From NCBI GenBank assembly GCA_024734495.1, contig JALMQS010000618.1, positions 760,607-824,606 of the forward strand: a DNA stretch of 64,000 nt. The letters run 5' to 3'. Position numbers and translations under genes: made by a program. The notes under the pieces are model-generated. The model had not been told where the DNA came from. It ran no database searches and saw only the letters and a list, made by a program, of their open reading frames with translations. The stretch's first letter is position 1, and every line of letters begins with the position of its first letter. This DNA comes from Forficula auricularia. Its lineage: Eukaryota > Arthropoda > Insecta > Dermaptera > Forficulidae. Below, piece by piece: positions 33,665 to 44,535 of the stretch.

Positions 33665-34455
33665 CAGGGCTGTCCAATCCGCGGCCTAGCCCTAAAAAAA
33701 ATTATATTATGGCCTAGGACTGCATTGAATGCGGCCAGACTTAAAATTATAAACTTCCTTTGAACATTAAGATTTTTACCTACATAGTTATTAACTGGAA
33801 AACATAAATGATACAATCTGACATTTTTTTTTCTAAAATAAGAACAAATTGAAAAATCATGCGAAAAGTTTTCGAAGAATTAATGTGAAAAAATATATTA
33901 AGATTTCTGAAAAAATAATCGCAATTATCCCATATTTTGACTCCATTGATCTGAAAGAAAAATTTAATTATGTCTATTAAAATTTATAAAAATTGTCTAA
34001 TCAGAAACAAATACTCCTAGCTTCACAATACTTATTCACTTATTGGTAATATGAATTTATATATAGGTACCTACGTAAAGCTATTTTCAAGAATAAAATT
34101 CACTAAAGCAAAGTTATAAGATCAAGTATCAGGTAAAAAAATAATAAAGTTTCGAATATTTAAAAGCCATTCTTCATCTCATATTTACATTTTCTAAAAT
34201 ATGTATTATTTCAATAATTAAAACTTTTGAAGTAATAAACTATTTAAAAACAAAATTCTGAAGGAAAAGAAAACAAAGATTATTGTGCTATGACATTTTT
34301 GCTCCTTTGTCATGGTGGATTACATTATTCTACATTAGTAATTATCTTTTTGAATTGAGAAATATCAATAGAATTAGTATATTTTATATGCGGTCCGAGG
34401 CATTTGATTGTTTTTCAAAAGCGGCCCGTGAAAGCCAAAAGGTTGAACACCCTTG
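33665..34455. mobile_element. hAT-like element (CAGGGCTGTCC type), copy 2
   Basis: Second copy of the element at 29657-30513. It lacks the inner GGTGAAACAT insertion present there, so the two block copies differ by a transposon presence/absence. Confidence 0.6.
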
Positions 34456-35167
34456 TTTTTAAACCTAAGTAGATAGATTTCCTATGCTTAGGTTTTTCAT
34501 TCAACAGACGTGGCGTGACGTCTCACTCACTAGGTACTAAAAGCATTGTATTTAAACAATATTCTTTCTATATATATGCAAAAGATATGTATTTTATTTT
34601 ATTTTTAATGACATTATAAATGTTTGAGTTTGAGATTTATTTTTCAAAGCTCGATAACAAATAGTAATAATGAGCAGCATGATCCCTGTCCACCAAAGCA
34701 GCTAATAAAAATACATATATATCACGCAATATATACATATATATGTACTTATATTGAACAATTTTTATTTCTGTTTTGTTTCCTATAAGTGAGACAGAAT
34801 AAATGTACAAAAATCACTCAACAACAACTGAGTCTTGTCCTCCAATGTCTGCAATTTCTACATCAAAATGTATCATTTTATCTTATCTTATTATATTAAA
34901 CGAGCAAAGTTTATATATATATATATCCGGTCGGGTTCTTGAAAACGGCTCTAACGATTTGAATGAAATTCACTGGTTAGGAGGATTTGTGTTGAACATT
35001 CGATCTGTCACGGTCTCATCTTCGGCTATGTTGTTTTTGATTGGTTTTTGTTAATTGAAATAATTATTCACAGGTGGTTGTCTCGATAAAAATGTTTATT
35101 TACATTTTTATTCAATTTCCTTTTAATAAATAATTGTTTTTTTAATTTTATATCCCACAATAAGATT

Positions 35168-35723
35168 ATTACAATTATTCATTCATTATTGCGTTTGGAC
35201 CCTTGGGATCACGCAAAGCTTGATGTCTCTTTCTGGTTGGACCTTCCACGCCTCTATCTTTTTCCGGGACGTGTTATCGAGTTCCATGGTCAGGCTCTGT
35301 AATTTTCCTGGCCGGATAAATGTGTTGATGTTAAAGGTGCCCAGATATGTATTGATTTTTTGGCGTTATTCTTCCATTGTTTCTTCCTTGATTTCGTGAT
35401 GGTCCGGTTCCCCCAGAATCTGAATGCCCGGTTGCCACTCGAGGGTGGGTGAATTGGTTACCACCTGGGGTAATCTTGTTTTGCCTCTCACGATTCATGG
35501 TTGCTTGTTACGAAATTTTGTCTTGCGCATGCGCGAGGTTTTGTAGAACCAGAGATTGTCAGTTTCTGGAGCCGAGAGGCCGGTTTTTTATTATTTTCAA
35601 ATTAATTCACTTTGCTTCTTGCTGGGATCGAACTGATGAAGTCTAGGTTGATGTTCTCCTAATCGGATTAGAAAAGTTGGTGATTTAACCGATTGCGCTA
35701 CCGACCCCTCCATTACAATTATT
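35168..35723 (-). mobile_element. Composite retroposon with tRNA-like head, copy 2, with 12-bp target duplication
   Basis: ATTACAATTATT at 35168-35179 and 35712-35723 frames a 532-base insert inside the Helitron. Minus sense: tRNA-like head at the right edge (A and B boxes), then LINE-ORF-like sequence (frame broken by one base), then an AATGAATGAAT tail at the left edge. The head starts immediately at the duplication, as expected for a unit transcribed from an internal pol III promoter. Confidence 0.75.
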
Positions 35724-35904
35724 AATATATATTAAAAATTGGGCAATTTAATTGATTAAAAATCGAGTTTTAAATCCAACAAATATTAATTTGACAATTT
35801 AATTGATGAACTCAAAAATTGTTATTTAATTAAAAAAAAATTATACCGTATTTATTTATATACCTATATACACATAATCTGTGGACCACTGAAGGCTAGA
35901 AATG

Positions 35905-36068
35905 CAAAAACTGGGTGCGTGGGCGTGGCCGGGGGCAGGAGGTGGGAGGTCGGGGGGGAGGTACGTGGTTTCGGTGGCGGAGTGGGGGTGTAGGTGTGGG
36001 ATGGGGTGAGAGGGTGCAGGAGGTGGGGTGACGTGATGGGGGTCCGGGGTCAAGGGGGGGGGGACTTT
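35905..36068 (+). repeat. G-rich tract in Helitron, copy 2
   Basis: Same G-run-rich segment as 32020-32180, ending in nine or ten G near 36054-36063. Confidence 0.8.
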
Positions 36069-36474
36069 CGGGAATTAATATATAGCTATTAGTTGAAGCA
36101 AAACTTTACCGAGCATCGCTCGGTGGCCAGGTACTAAATAAATAAGTGGACACCAGCAGTTTTTAAAAGAAATTTATGAAGAACTATATTTCAAACAAAT
36201 ATCAAATTGAATTAAGTATAAAATACTTTTATTAAATCATCATTTATTAGAATTATTTTATTTCCGCTTTTGCAAGATGAATTAGCATATTTTTAATTTA
36301 AAGGAAAACTTTATTTTATCCTTTTTAAAGTATTATGAATTAACAAAGTATTTTTTTAGCACCTGTGATTGACTCATTAACTAGGGATTTAGGTAAGATG
36401 AAATTACATGATATATTATAGTATAATGGTAGTGAAAAAATATCGGTCATTTATCAGAACTATTTTACATTAAA

Positions 36475-36556
36475 TTGAAAGTTTTTGTGCCGAGGGTATC
36501 AGAATTTTTACATATATTGAAGGAGACAATAAAAAAGTGTGTCTTCTGGTGGAATT
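36475..36556 (-). repeat. Penelope-like family A terminal fragment
   Basis: Carries the outer edge AAATTGAAAGTTTTTGTGCC and GAAGGAGACAATAAA, then stops at GGAATT, before the ribozyme part. Confidence 0.75.
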
Positions 36557-37325
36557 CCATCAAAAACTATTTTATTTTTAATATTGAACAATTAATTTAC
36601 CTCTACATATTAACTAAAAATAAATTGAAATACTAAATGAACAAATAGTATAGTGTATGGCAAGGACGTGAATTGAGGAATATCCGAAAAACGGTATTTC
36701 AAAAAATGTATTTTATCTTTTTTAGTGCATTATGAATTAAAAGAGTGTTTGTAAAAAAGTTTTTTGTCACCTTTGATTGATTCATTAAGGATGCATTCAC
36801 GTGGGACCAATTTACATGATAAATAATAATATTAGTGAAAAAATATCGGGCTATTGTTCCTGTTTGTCGTATCGTGTTTTTTGCGTTCTCGGCAAAGAGA
36901 CAATTCCCTCGTTTATAATAATAATTTAATTGTTATAGATGCTATATATCGTATATAAATTTATATACACCAATGTGGTATTATTAAAATAAAAACAAAT
37001 CAATGTAGGTAATTGAAATCGCAATATATACTAAGTAGGATTCAAAAGAAATGGTTTTCATACAATGGAAAAAATAGAATCCAGTATATTTTATTGATAT
37101 TGATGCAAGAAGATGTTGTACTAAAAAGTTTCAGTGATTGAGTCGGAGTTACAGTGTATGCTGGATTTGAAAGATTGAAGGTTATATGACGTCACTTGAA
37201 GTCATGGAGATAAACGAATTGGCGAATGGGCTTGTAGCTAATTACCTAATTTAATCGTAAATGGGTGTTGAATGTTTGAAAATAGTGTATTTTTTGCAAA
37301 TAAGGCTTTAGAATACTCTCCATTG
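36557..37325. other. Spacer, no gene seen
   Basis: AT-rich, apparently unique in this window. Contains an isolated TGACGTCA palindrome at 37187-37194 without context to call it a regulatory site. Confidence 0.4.
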
Positions 37326-37329
37326 TAAT

Positions 37330-37485
37330 TTTCTTAGGAAATTTTTCACAGTGGTGGTTTCCCATTGCCTTCCCCTGAAGGAATCAGATTATAGCAGATC
37401 AAATATTTGCAGCGAGTCGGGCTTGAACCCGCCCTAGCTTGATTAGAAAGGCTTACTTTTTAACCACTCTGCCAACCTGACTCCT
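37330..37485 (-). repeat. tRNA-derived SINE
   Basis: Minus sense from about 37485: GTTGGCAGAGTGGTTAA (A box) and GCGGGTTCAAGCCCG (B box), followed by a body with GGAAGGCAATGGGAAACCAC, a block I recall from several animal SINEs. The head resembles Leu/Ser-type tRNAs. Related to the plus-strand copy at 42765-42860. The left end is not sharply defined. Confidence 0.65.
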
Positions 37486-37489
37486 AATG

Positions 37490-37718
37490 GCCTAGGGCAG
37501 GGGTCGGCAACCCGTGGCTCGCGAGCCACTTGCGGCTATTTCAATGTGAAGATGCGGCTTTATTTTAAATCAAAAATCAAATTTATATGTATCTAATCCT
37601 AATCAAATACAATAATATTGAATTAAATATGTTAGTGGCTCTTTAAAAACTGGGAAATTTTGTAAATTGTAACTTTTGACTTTTCCGTCTCAAAAGGTTG
37701 CCGACACCTGGCCTAGGG
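37490..37718. mobile_element. Short hAT MITE with perfect 8-bp target duplication
   Basis: Element 37498-37710 (213 bp). Ends CAGGGGTCGGCAACC and GGTTGCCGACACCTG are inverted with one mismatch and one size difference. GCCTAGGG flanks it at 37490-37497 and 37711-37718. GC-rich palindromic subterminal sequence, no coding capacity. Confidence 0.9.
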
Positions 37719-38350
37719 AGTCATATTATATGACTTATATTATGACATAGACTTAACATTTCAATAAAATCAATGAAAAAAAAATTCTCTGCATTTTTGA
37801 ACAGAGAGTTCTAAAGCTAGAAAGATTAAAATATAATCAGTTCTCCGCAATGGATATAACGAGCATTTTTGCAGAAGAATGCTATTTCTGTTTTTGAGTT
37901 ATCGTGCGGGTATCGGAATCCAGAGTGAGAGACATACAGATAGAAAATAATTCAAAGTTAAAAATGATTTTCCTCCGCGTTGTTTAATAGAAAATGTCTC
38001 TCTTGGCCAATTCAGTCTCTATTCCAGTCAAGTGGAATTAATTATTTCATTCCTCTCTTTATAAATAAAGAGTATCGTTATAGTCCAAGTGTACGAGTCT
38101 TTCTAGAATAACAAAATTATTATTAATTAATTCTATTTGACTAAAACTTGTCTCATCTTGTCATCGTCACCTTCGCAGTTTCTTAAATATAAATAGATAG
38201 CTTGAGAGAATTCTTCCATCCATGGCCATATACTAACACCAAATAAATTTTTAATTTCTTCTTTGATAACATTCAAATAAAGAAACTGATTTCAAGGCAC
38301 ATTCATCGGACTATAAAAATTGATTATTTAAGAATATGGTAAAATTAAAC
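37719..38350. other. Spacer, no gene seen
   Basis: No repeat partner or coding frame recognised. Confidence 0.4.
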
Positions 38351-38352
38351 TA

Positions 38353-38692
38353 CCGTGAAACCTCTCAAATCCCAACTAATTGGGGCTAAAGCCTGTTTTG
38401 GTATCAATTTGTTCAGATTAGCCAATAGCTGGTGGTTTGGGTATCTTATTGAAGAAAATGGTTCTCTTTCTATCCTTGAGAAGCTGAAGAAAGTTACAAT
38501 AAAAGACGTTATTACTGGGTTGCAGAATCGTGGCAAAATATGATAAAAGTGCGAACTTACTGCGGAGATCTTGGAAGAAGCTTTACCCTAGCCTCGAGTT
38601 CAAGAAACCACCTACCCAAACTTAAACTTGTCAAAAAAAACTCGTTCGGATTTTCCGGGATTTTGTGGTTTGGATTTGAGGGGTTTCACTCT
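38353..38692 (+). mobile_element. pogo/Tigger-like remnant with terminal inverted repeats
   Basis: TA at 38351-38352 is followed by CCGTGAAACCTCTCAAATCC. The right end is GGATTTGAGGGGTTTCACTC followed by TA. Between them, frames with one shift read GSLSILEKLKKVTIKDVI and then LLRRSWKKLYPSLE. This last resembles the end of a DDE transposase of the jerky/Tigger type (about W-x-K-L-W-P-x-L-E). Only about 60 codons remain and the DDE catalytic residues are absent. TA duplication plus inverted repeats support the superfamily. Confidence 0.6.
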
Positions 38693-39149
38693 ATTTTCTT
38701 AAAGAAAATCTCAGATCACATTGAGTGTGAAAGGATTTTCAATTTACGAATTTTGAAACCTGAGTTAAGATTATTTTATTATATAGTATTAAATCAAAAG
38801 ATATAGATATTGCTATATAATTAGTCTACCTTGACTAAAAATTAACTAAATAGGAATTAAAACTTTTTTCAAGAATCGATACATTTGAATATTTTGGTTA
38901 ATTTCTAATTTTTACTACTAGAAAATGTTAAAGCTTAGCAAAAATGCCTAATATTAATACAAACTGTTTTACCAAATTTCAGCCGATTGTCATCAAATGT
39001 TCGTGAGCATTCTATATAAGATTCGATTATTTCTGAATTTGTTTGCCAAGCGTACCGGAATAAAATTAAAAAGTAATATAATCAATTTAAATCTTTTAGG
39101 ATACTAAGATAACAATATTAAACAAAAAATTTTCACAGTAAATATAACA
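38693..39149. other. AT-rich spacer
   Basis: Nothing recognised. Confidence 0.45.
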
Positions 39150-39705
39150 ATGGATTCCAGTATCATTTTTTACGCTGACTATCATGCAATTTCTTAATTT
39201 TTTACAACACGTCAGAGTTTTGAGATATTATCGGTCAAAATGACTAAAAAGGACATTTTGATCTATATTCGATTCCCATTAAATATTAAATAGCAATATT
39301 TGAAATCAAAATATTTTGTTGACGTAATAGAAAACAGATTCCACTTTGATTTTCAAATTACCAATTTTTTTTTATCTCAATGAGAACTCGAGTTATAACT
39401 AAAAAACTAAAACACGTAATTATAAAGGATAATGAACATAGATAAATACATAAGGCCTTAGTTTTTTAGTTATAACTCGTGATCTAATTGAGCCAAAAAC
39501 AAGTTGTAATTTGAAAATCAAAGAGGAAGCTGTTTTCTATTACGTCAATAATTTTGATTTCAAATATTGCTGTTTAAAATCTGATGGTATTCGAAAATAG
39601 GTCAAAATGGCTTTTTTCGTCTTTTTGACCGATAATATCTCAAAACTCTGACGTGTTGTAAAAAATCGGCAAATTGCATATATATAAACTATTGGAATCC
39701 ATTGT
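39150..39705. mobile_element. Large palindrome with ~250-bp arms
   Basis: 39150-39410 and 39455-39705 are reverse complements at moderate identity, both with CAGAGTTTTGAGATATTATCGG or its complement. A related single arm lies at about 46880-46990. There is no coding frame and no clear target duplication. Confidence 0.65.
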
Positions 39706-40071
39706 TAGGTTTACGAGAGAAATTTCTGCTTAATTTTTGTCGAACAGTGTAATTGCTTCAGTAGGTAGGAGGATTAGTTACCTTAGTATTTGATGGCTTT
39801 TCAATTTCTTGAGCCAATATATGACAGAAAAGAATGAAAACATATTCAGCTGCCTCATTTGAGATGGTGACCTGACTCCTAGGCGTCGAAGACTAATTGG
39901 TGTCGTCACGTGTTTATGGGGGGTAATGAGCTGGCGGAGAGTGAAGGCGACTGGACGTGTGTAGACTTGCAGTAATGCATCTATTAAAAAAAAATTATTA
40001 TAAAAATTAAATAACACAGCTCCTATAATATTTAAAATAAGTTTATAAAAGGCGTTTCTCTAAAGCAAAAT

Positions 40072-40220
40072 GGTGTCCAGCCCGCGGACCGCATGCGGCC
40101 CAGCGCTAATATCAATGCGCCCCGACACAAAATCCTAAACTTATGAAAAACTTAAAGATTTTTTTAATACTTTTTATTAGAATGCCATTAATGTACCTAC
40201 ACATATAAAGAGTCTTTAAA
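40072..40220 (+). repeat. hAT-like terminal fragment
   Basis: GGTGTCCAGCCCGCGGACCG followed by ATAAACTTATG-like sequence resembles the CAGGGCTGTCC-type ends at 22846 and 29657. No right end. Confidence 0.4.
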
Positions 40221-40481
40221 AATACCCAATTTATTTGTTTGATTCCGAATTTAAATCCATAGTACATGAAGGTTTTAATCTTCATTTTCGTCAATAGGGA
40301 TACAGCATAATCGAATTAACATCATCATACGATGCACGTACTTGTGCATGATTATTATCAATATTTTAACTATTCCCTCTATTAAATTGAAAGTTTTTGT
40401 GCCGAGAGTAGCAGAATTTTTATATATTGAAGGAGACAATAAAAGAGTGTGTCTTCTGCTGGAATTATAAATTTTATTTAT

Positions 40482-40535
40482 TTATAACGAGACTATAGTT
40501 TGGAGGGCTTTGTCCTCTTCATCAGTCTATTACAA
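40482..40535 (-). ncRNA. Hammerhead ribozyme core, predicted inactive
   Basis: Same layout as 18341-18394 but the conserved GAAA reads CAAA, replacing G12, the residue that acts as general base in hammerhead catalysis. Helix II also has one mismatch (A opposite C). Helix I and the GTC cleavage site are kept. Confidence 0.7.
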
Positions 40536-41292
40536 TTGATTCACAGGAATTAATTTATGAATGAAAGGATAAAATTTTTCATGTGGCCAAGCTAAGAATT
40601 GAAATTTATACTTGTTATATTTTTTGTCTGTAGGTGGCGTTAATGAAGTTTTTATTTGAGCGGCTATTTTTAAAATAAAGTTTTCGGGAATTTCTATTTT
40701 TCGATTTAAGAATTTTTTTGGTGAATTATTATATGATTTTAAAATTTCTAACGATTCGAAAATACTATTTTTAGGGGATCTAATTTTGATCTAATTAATT
40801 TAATATTTGATTCATCTGGAAAACAATGTTTCTCGGAGATTAAATGTTCTGCAATTGCACTATGACCGGAACCCCGTTTAAAAATTATTTTGTCTTCTGA
40901 AATGCGTGTGTTTAAATTTCGTTCTGTTTTTCCTATATAGGTCGAATTACATTCTCCACATGTTATGGAATAGACACCTTTTTTGTCCATTTTTTGAATT
41001 TTGTCTTTCTTTTTTTGGTAATTTCAGATCCCAATGTTCTAGAGGATTTGAAAATAGTTTCATAACTTAAAGTTTCCGAAATTTTTCCATAGTATGGGAT
41101 TATTAGTTTTGGTTTTGATTCTGGCTCGGACAGTTGGGAATAAATCAGATCCAGAGTTGACTTTTCAATTTTCTTTTTTAATAGTTTGTCAATAAGGGTT
41201 CTCTCGTAACCGTTTTTGGCGGCTATTTGTTTTATTATTTCTAATTCTTTATTGACTTCATTAACGCCACCTATAGCCAAAAAATAAAACAA
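40530..41292 (-). pseudogene. Penelope-like element protein, GIY-YIG endonuclease part
   Basis: Minus-strand remnant in three frames. 41292-40963 reads VNKELEIIKQIAAKNGYERT and YSQLSEPESKPKLIIPYYG, the linker that follows RT in these proteins. A frameshift near 40970 leads into GVYSITCGECNSTYIGKTER (40975-40910), the GIY-YIG nuclease core with its Cys pair, and SGHSAIAEHLISEKH. After SNR* the C-terminal tail continues in the third frame (SLEILKSYNNSPKKFL to FIHKLIPVNQL) and stops at 40530-40532. That stop lies in helix I of the ribozyme. The enzyme would nick target DNA for reverse transcription. RT is absent and the frame is broken, so it is inactive. Family identity is well supported by motifs. 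Confidence 0.85.
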
Positions 41293-41368
41293 GTATAAAT
41301 TTCAATTCTTAACTTGGCCATATGAAAAATTTTAACCTTTCATTCATAAATTAATTCCTGTGAATCAA

Positions 41369-41422
41369 TTGTAATAGTCTGATGAAGAGGGCAAAGCCCT
41401 CGAAACTATAGTCTCGTTATAA
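41369..41422 (+). ncRNA. Hammerhead ribozyme core, helix I mismatch
   Basis: CTGATGA 41379-41385, GAAA 41402-41405, predicted cleavage after C41413. Helix II is perfect. The base just before CTGATGA is T instead of A, so the first helix I pair is lost (T opposite T). Confidence 0.75.
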
Positions 41423-41681
41423 ATAAATAAAATTTATAATTCCAGCAGAAGACACACTCTTTTATTGTCTCCTTCAATATTCCCACTATTATTACTTAGA
41501 AGAGTTGTAAATAGTTTTAATTGTTTAATTTATCCTTTCAGATAAGTTCTGGATTCATTGGATTTTTTCAAAATTTCAACCTCGTTGCGTCACCGGTTAC
41601 CGTTATCCAATTAAACTGATACTTTGTCAATCTCATTTTTTAGCCAATTGGCAATTATTAAGAGGTCCGCACCATCGAACA

Positions 41682-41835
41682 CTAGTAGCACAATGTTTCA
41701 AACTATATAGTGCCTATATAGATTTCGAGAATCGCCCCTATTTAGTTACTATATAGTTTGAAACATTATGCTACTTTCGAGAATCTGTATAGCCCCTATA
41801 TAGTTACTATATAGTTTGAAACATTGTGCTACTAG
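41682..41835. mobile_element. Short MITE-like element with perfect 29-bp ends
   Basis: CTAGTAGCACAATGTTTCAA... at 41682 is the exact reverse complement of the end at 41835. A third inner copy of the arm (about 41740-41775) makes it a compound palindrome. Non-coding. Confidence 0.65.
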
Positions 41836-42249
41836 GGAAAGTTCATTGTTAAATAATAATAAAATTCCGCAATTGAATAAAAAAAAGTATATTATTTGAT
41901 AAAGCTAATGGAGAAAAACTCAAAGAAGAAAGAAAGTAAGGACATGCCTTAACACAGATGTCATTCCCACGTACCGATTTATACTGGAAACTTTTCCCTC
42001 TTAGTTGAAGCACCAAAATCCTTTTAACCAACTAAAAAATAAGTGCATTAGCAATAAAACTGATCGTTTTTATCTTTTTTGAGTTTCATATTTAACTTCC
42101 GTCTACGGAAAATGACAAGATAAGGTTTATTAATATATATACAGGGTGGGCATAAAAAATAAAGATCTACCACATTTTGAAGACGTATGAAAAATGAAAA
42201 AATTTAACTAGAAAAAAACTGAATATATTGTTTAAAAGAACATAAAATA

Positions 42250-42560
42250 TTTTTTTGTGTGTTTTAAACATTATCAAAAAAAAGCGGGGGCCCCCCGCAA
42301 AAATGAAAATTTTAGCCCTTTCGACAAAACTCAACCAAATTTTGTATACATATTCTCTGGGCTCAAAAAAGGCTAGAAATGCAAAAACTAACCACCAAAA
42401 ATGGCCTGGCCTTATATGTTTGCTAAGAATGAATAGTGATAAAATGACAAATATGCAAAGAAGTTAATTTATTTGAGCCCCGAGGAAGTCAACAAAGTTA
42501 ACGAAACGTTGCCAAAAAATAAAAATTATTTGCATAAGCTATTTTCCTTATTTCCCTAAA
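42250..42560. repeat. Fragments of the G-run repeat and of Penelope-like family B
   Basis: 42290-42420 matches the ACTCAACCAAATTTTG blocks of 3510 and 11935. 42478-42560 is a single family B arm (GAGGAAGTCAACAAAGTTAA, CGAAACG, tail). Confidence 0.6.
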
Positions 42561-42764
42561 ACAACTTTATTAATTAAATATAAATGTGTAATGATATAAT
42601 TTATTTAGTTTATTCGTTTGTTCAGGGTCTGCCTACTATTACGTTAGAACGAATTGACCTAAACTCAATCGAGTATTTGAGCTCATAAGAAATTACAGAT
42701 AAAATATTTCTTAATAAAATCAACCTTCGAAACTATAGTCTCAAGCCATATAGTACATATTCAG

Positions 42765-42860
42765 CTTGGCTGAGTGCATGCCTTCTAATCAAGCTAGCAC
42801 GGGTTCGAGCCCGACCCGCTGCAATATTTAACCGGCTATAATCTCTTTAAGTCATTAAGC
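42765..42860 (+). repeat. tRNA-derived SINE fragment
   Basis: GCTTGGCTGAGTGCATG (A-box region), TCTAATCAAGCTAG, then a perfect-looking B box in CGGGTTCGAGCCCG. Same family as 37330-37485 in the opposite orientation. Confidence 0.6.
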
Positions 42861-44535
42861 TTTCAACCTTCCATACTTATGTAGACCCCTTAAAAAAGTA
42901 TTCACAGGTTATTAAAAAACATTATTTAATCTTTGTTATATTCCAATTTTAATTATTATTCATCATACTAATCCTACTTTTCAATTTTTTTTAATACGTT
43001 TTCAAATAAGTAGATTAAAAGGACATTTTAATGGAAAAAATAATAAATGTATTGAACCGTATAATTTTTTAAAAAACAAGTTTAAAATCGCCTCAAATAT
43101 ATAATACAAAAATAAATGAGATAAAGTCTCTCCATAAAGTAAACATACAATAATGATCAAGTTTTTATTCCTTAGCTCCTGGGGCAATTATTCAATTTTT
43201 TTCTTTATATTTACACGCTACCCTTCGAGAACGAAGTTTTGAAATAGCTCATTTTATTAAACGAGAATATTTTAGTCTGTCTCTCTACAGATTATTATTT
43301 GTTGTCTGTGTTCAATAGATAATTAGGTATAATTAATTATGTGTGATTTAACAAAATCTCAACCCTTAATAAATGTAATCACAAGTACAAGCTTTAACGG
43401 CTATATTATTCTATTGCTAGTATTTGATGCCCTTATGATATACATAGAAACTGAGTTTAAAAAAATAAAACCAGTTTTGGGGGCGTTAGAGACAAAAATA
43501 CCCCGAACATTTAATGCTCATGGTGTATTATATATGTGTGTGTGTGTGTGTACTACTTTCTAAAGGGAAAAATTGGAAGAGTAGCCGATGAGTGCATTTT
43601 AGTATCAGAAGTCACAGAGAAACTAAATTTTAAACTTAAGCTAAGGATTATCCAGCAACGGTATGTAAAGCTTTTAGATCTAAATCGACAGCACTTGTAC
43701 CCCTTTAATTGGAGATTGGAGAGGTTTTTCTTTGTTTTCCCAAAAATGATTTTTTTAGAAAGCTGTCTAATATATCAAGCAAGCTTAGTGAAGACCTTTT
43801 TATCTCGATTGAAATACCGTGAGAGAATTAATTTTAAACGGTGATTTCACAGAAGAGGAAGTTGCAAGTCAAAGAAGTCTGGTGCATATACCAGCTGATT
43901 TTATCATGGGGTTTGAGGTATTGCTATAAAGATATTTTAAATTAGAATAAGGTTCAATTTTTTTAAATATATTCTGCTTTAAAAAGACGGTGTGAGACTC
44001 ATACCGGTCATTTTTAGGTGATTTTTGTAACTGTCAGCGCACATAGTGGTATTTGAGATCAAAACGGGGCCAAAAGTTGATTTGGAAAATGGCTCATATC
44101 AAAAAACTATTTACTACCTAAAACACTTAAATAGTAGCCAGATAACGAGTCAGAAAGTTAGAAATTAGAAGAAAGCTAGGGCTCTTAGAATATGGACGAA
44201 ATGAGGGTCACGACTCCTCTGTAAAGAGGATTACGACTTTGAAGAAGAAGAACGAGTCAGCCATTTTTTATCCCCCAGTGCCACCAGGGAGTAGTTATTA
44301 GCACATTTAGCGCAATACTGGGGAGTCAAAGTTAAAATTACAAGATGACATTTATAGTTGGATTTTAAAAGACCTATTCAACTCAATGGGGTGAATAAAG
44401 ATAAATTATTCGTTAACCCTTTTTTGAAGCTCATTATTTTTGTTAGTTTTAAAAAGATTAAATTTAAATTTGTACAAAAAATCAATTAGAGTTTTACTAT
44501 TAGAACTTGGAATAAGAATAGCAAAAAGAAATAAA
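42861..44535. other. Mostly unique spacer, includes a (GT)n run
   Basis: (TG)n at 43534-43550. Two overlapping frames (43339-43563 and 43536-43844) have no recognisable domain, and the first runs into the microsatellite. 44140-44270 (GAGGATTACGACTTTGAAGA) resembles the extreme 3' end of an RTE-type LINE, at low confidence. Confidence 0.35.

Larger units (their letters stand above)
34886..36137 (+). mobile_element. Helitron-like element, copy 2
   Basis: Starts TCTTATTATATTAAACGAGC at 34886, with the TC expected of a Helitron 5' end. It ends with the hairpin ACCGAGC ATC GCTCGGT followed by CTAA at 36134-36137. There is no terminal inverted repeat and no target duplication, as for Helitrons. 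Non-autonomous. A 532-base retroposon is inserted at 35180. Confidence 0.7.
32943..36348. repeat. Large duplicated block, copy 2 (right of gap)
   Basis: Matches 28977-32574 from its first base after the gap. It continues past 36348 into sequence not seen in copy 1. It includes a repeat of the 26930 type (33020-33325), the hAT-like element, the Helitron with its 5' end, and the composite retroposon with target duplication. Confidence 0.9.
40385..41483 (-). mobile_element. Penelope-like element, family A, with coding remnant and inverted terminal repeats
   Basis: Minus-oriented 3' part of a Penelope-like element (coding remnant, then terminal repeat ending at the AAATTGAAAGTTTTTGTGCC edge near 40385) is joined to a plus-oriented terminal repeat (about 41262-41483). 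The inverted arms extend past the terminal repeat proper into coding sequence, about 40385-40650 against 41262-41483. They meet at GGCGTTAATGAAG, present once in each orientation. The reverse transcriptase part is missing by 5' truncation. Arms carry hammerhead cores at 40482 and 41369. Confidence 0.85.

Noticed and set aside
37187..37194. cAMP-response element
   Set aside because: A lone TGACGTCA without a nearby transcription unit is expected by chance at this scale.
43339..43844. Protein-coding gene from two overlapping frames
   Set aside because: The first frame runs into a (TG)n run and neither has a recognisable domain or splice context.
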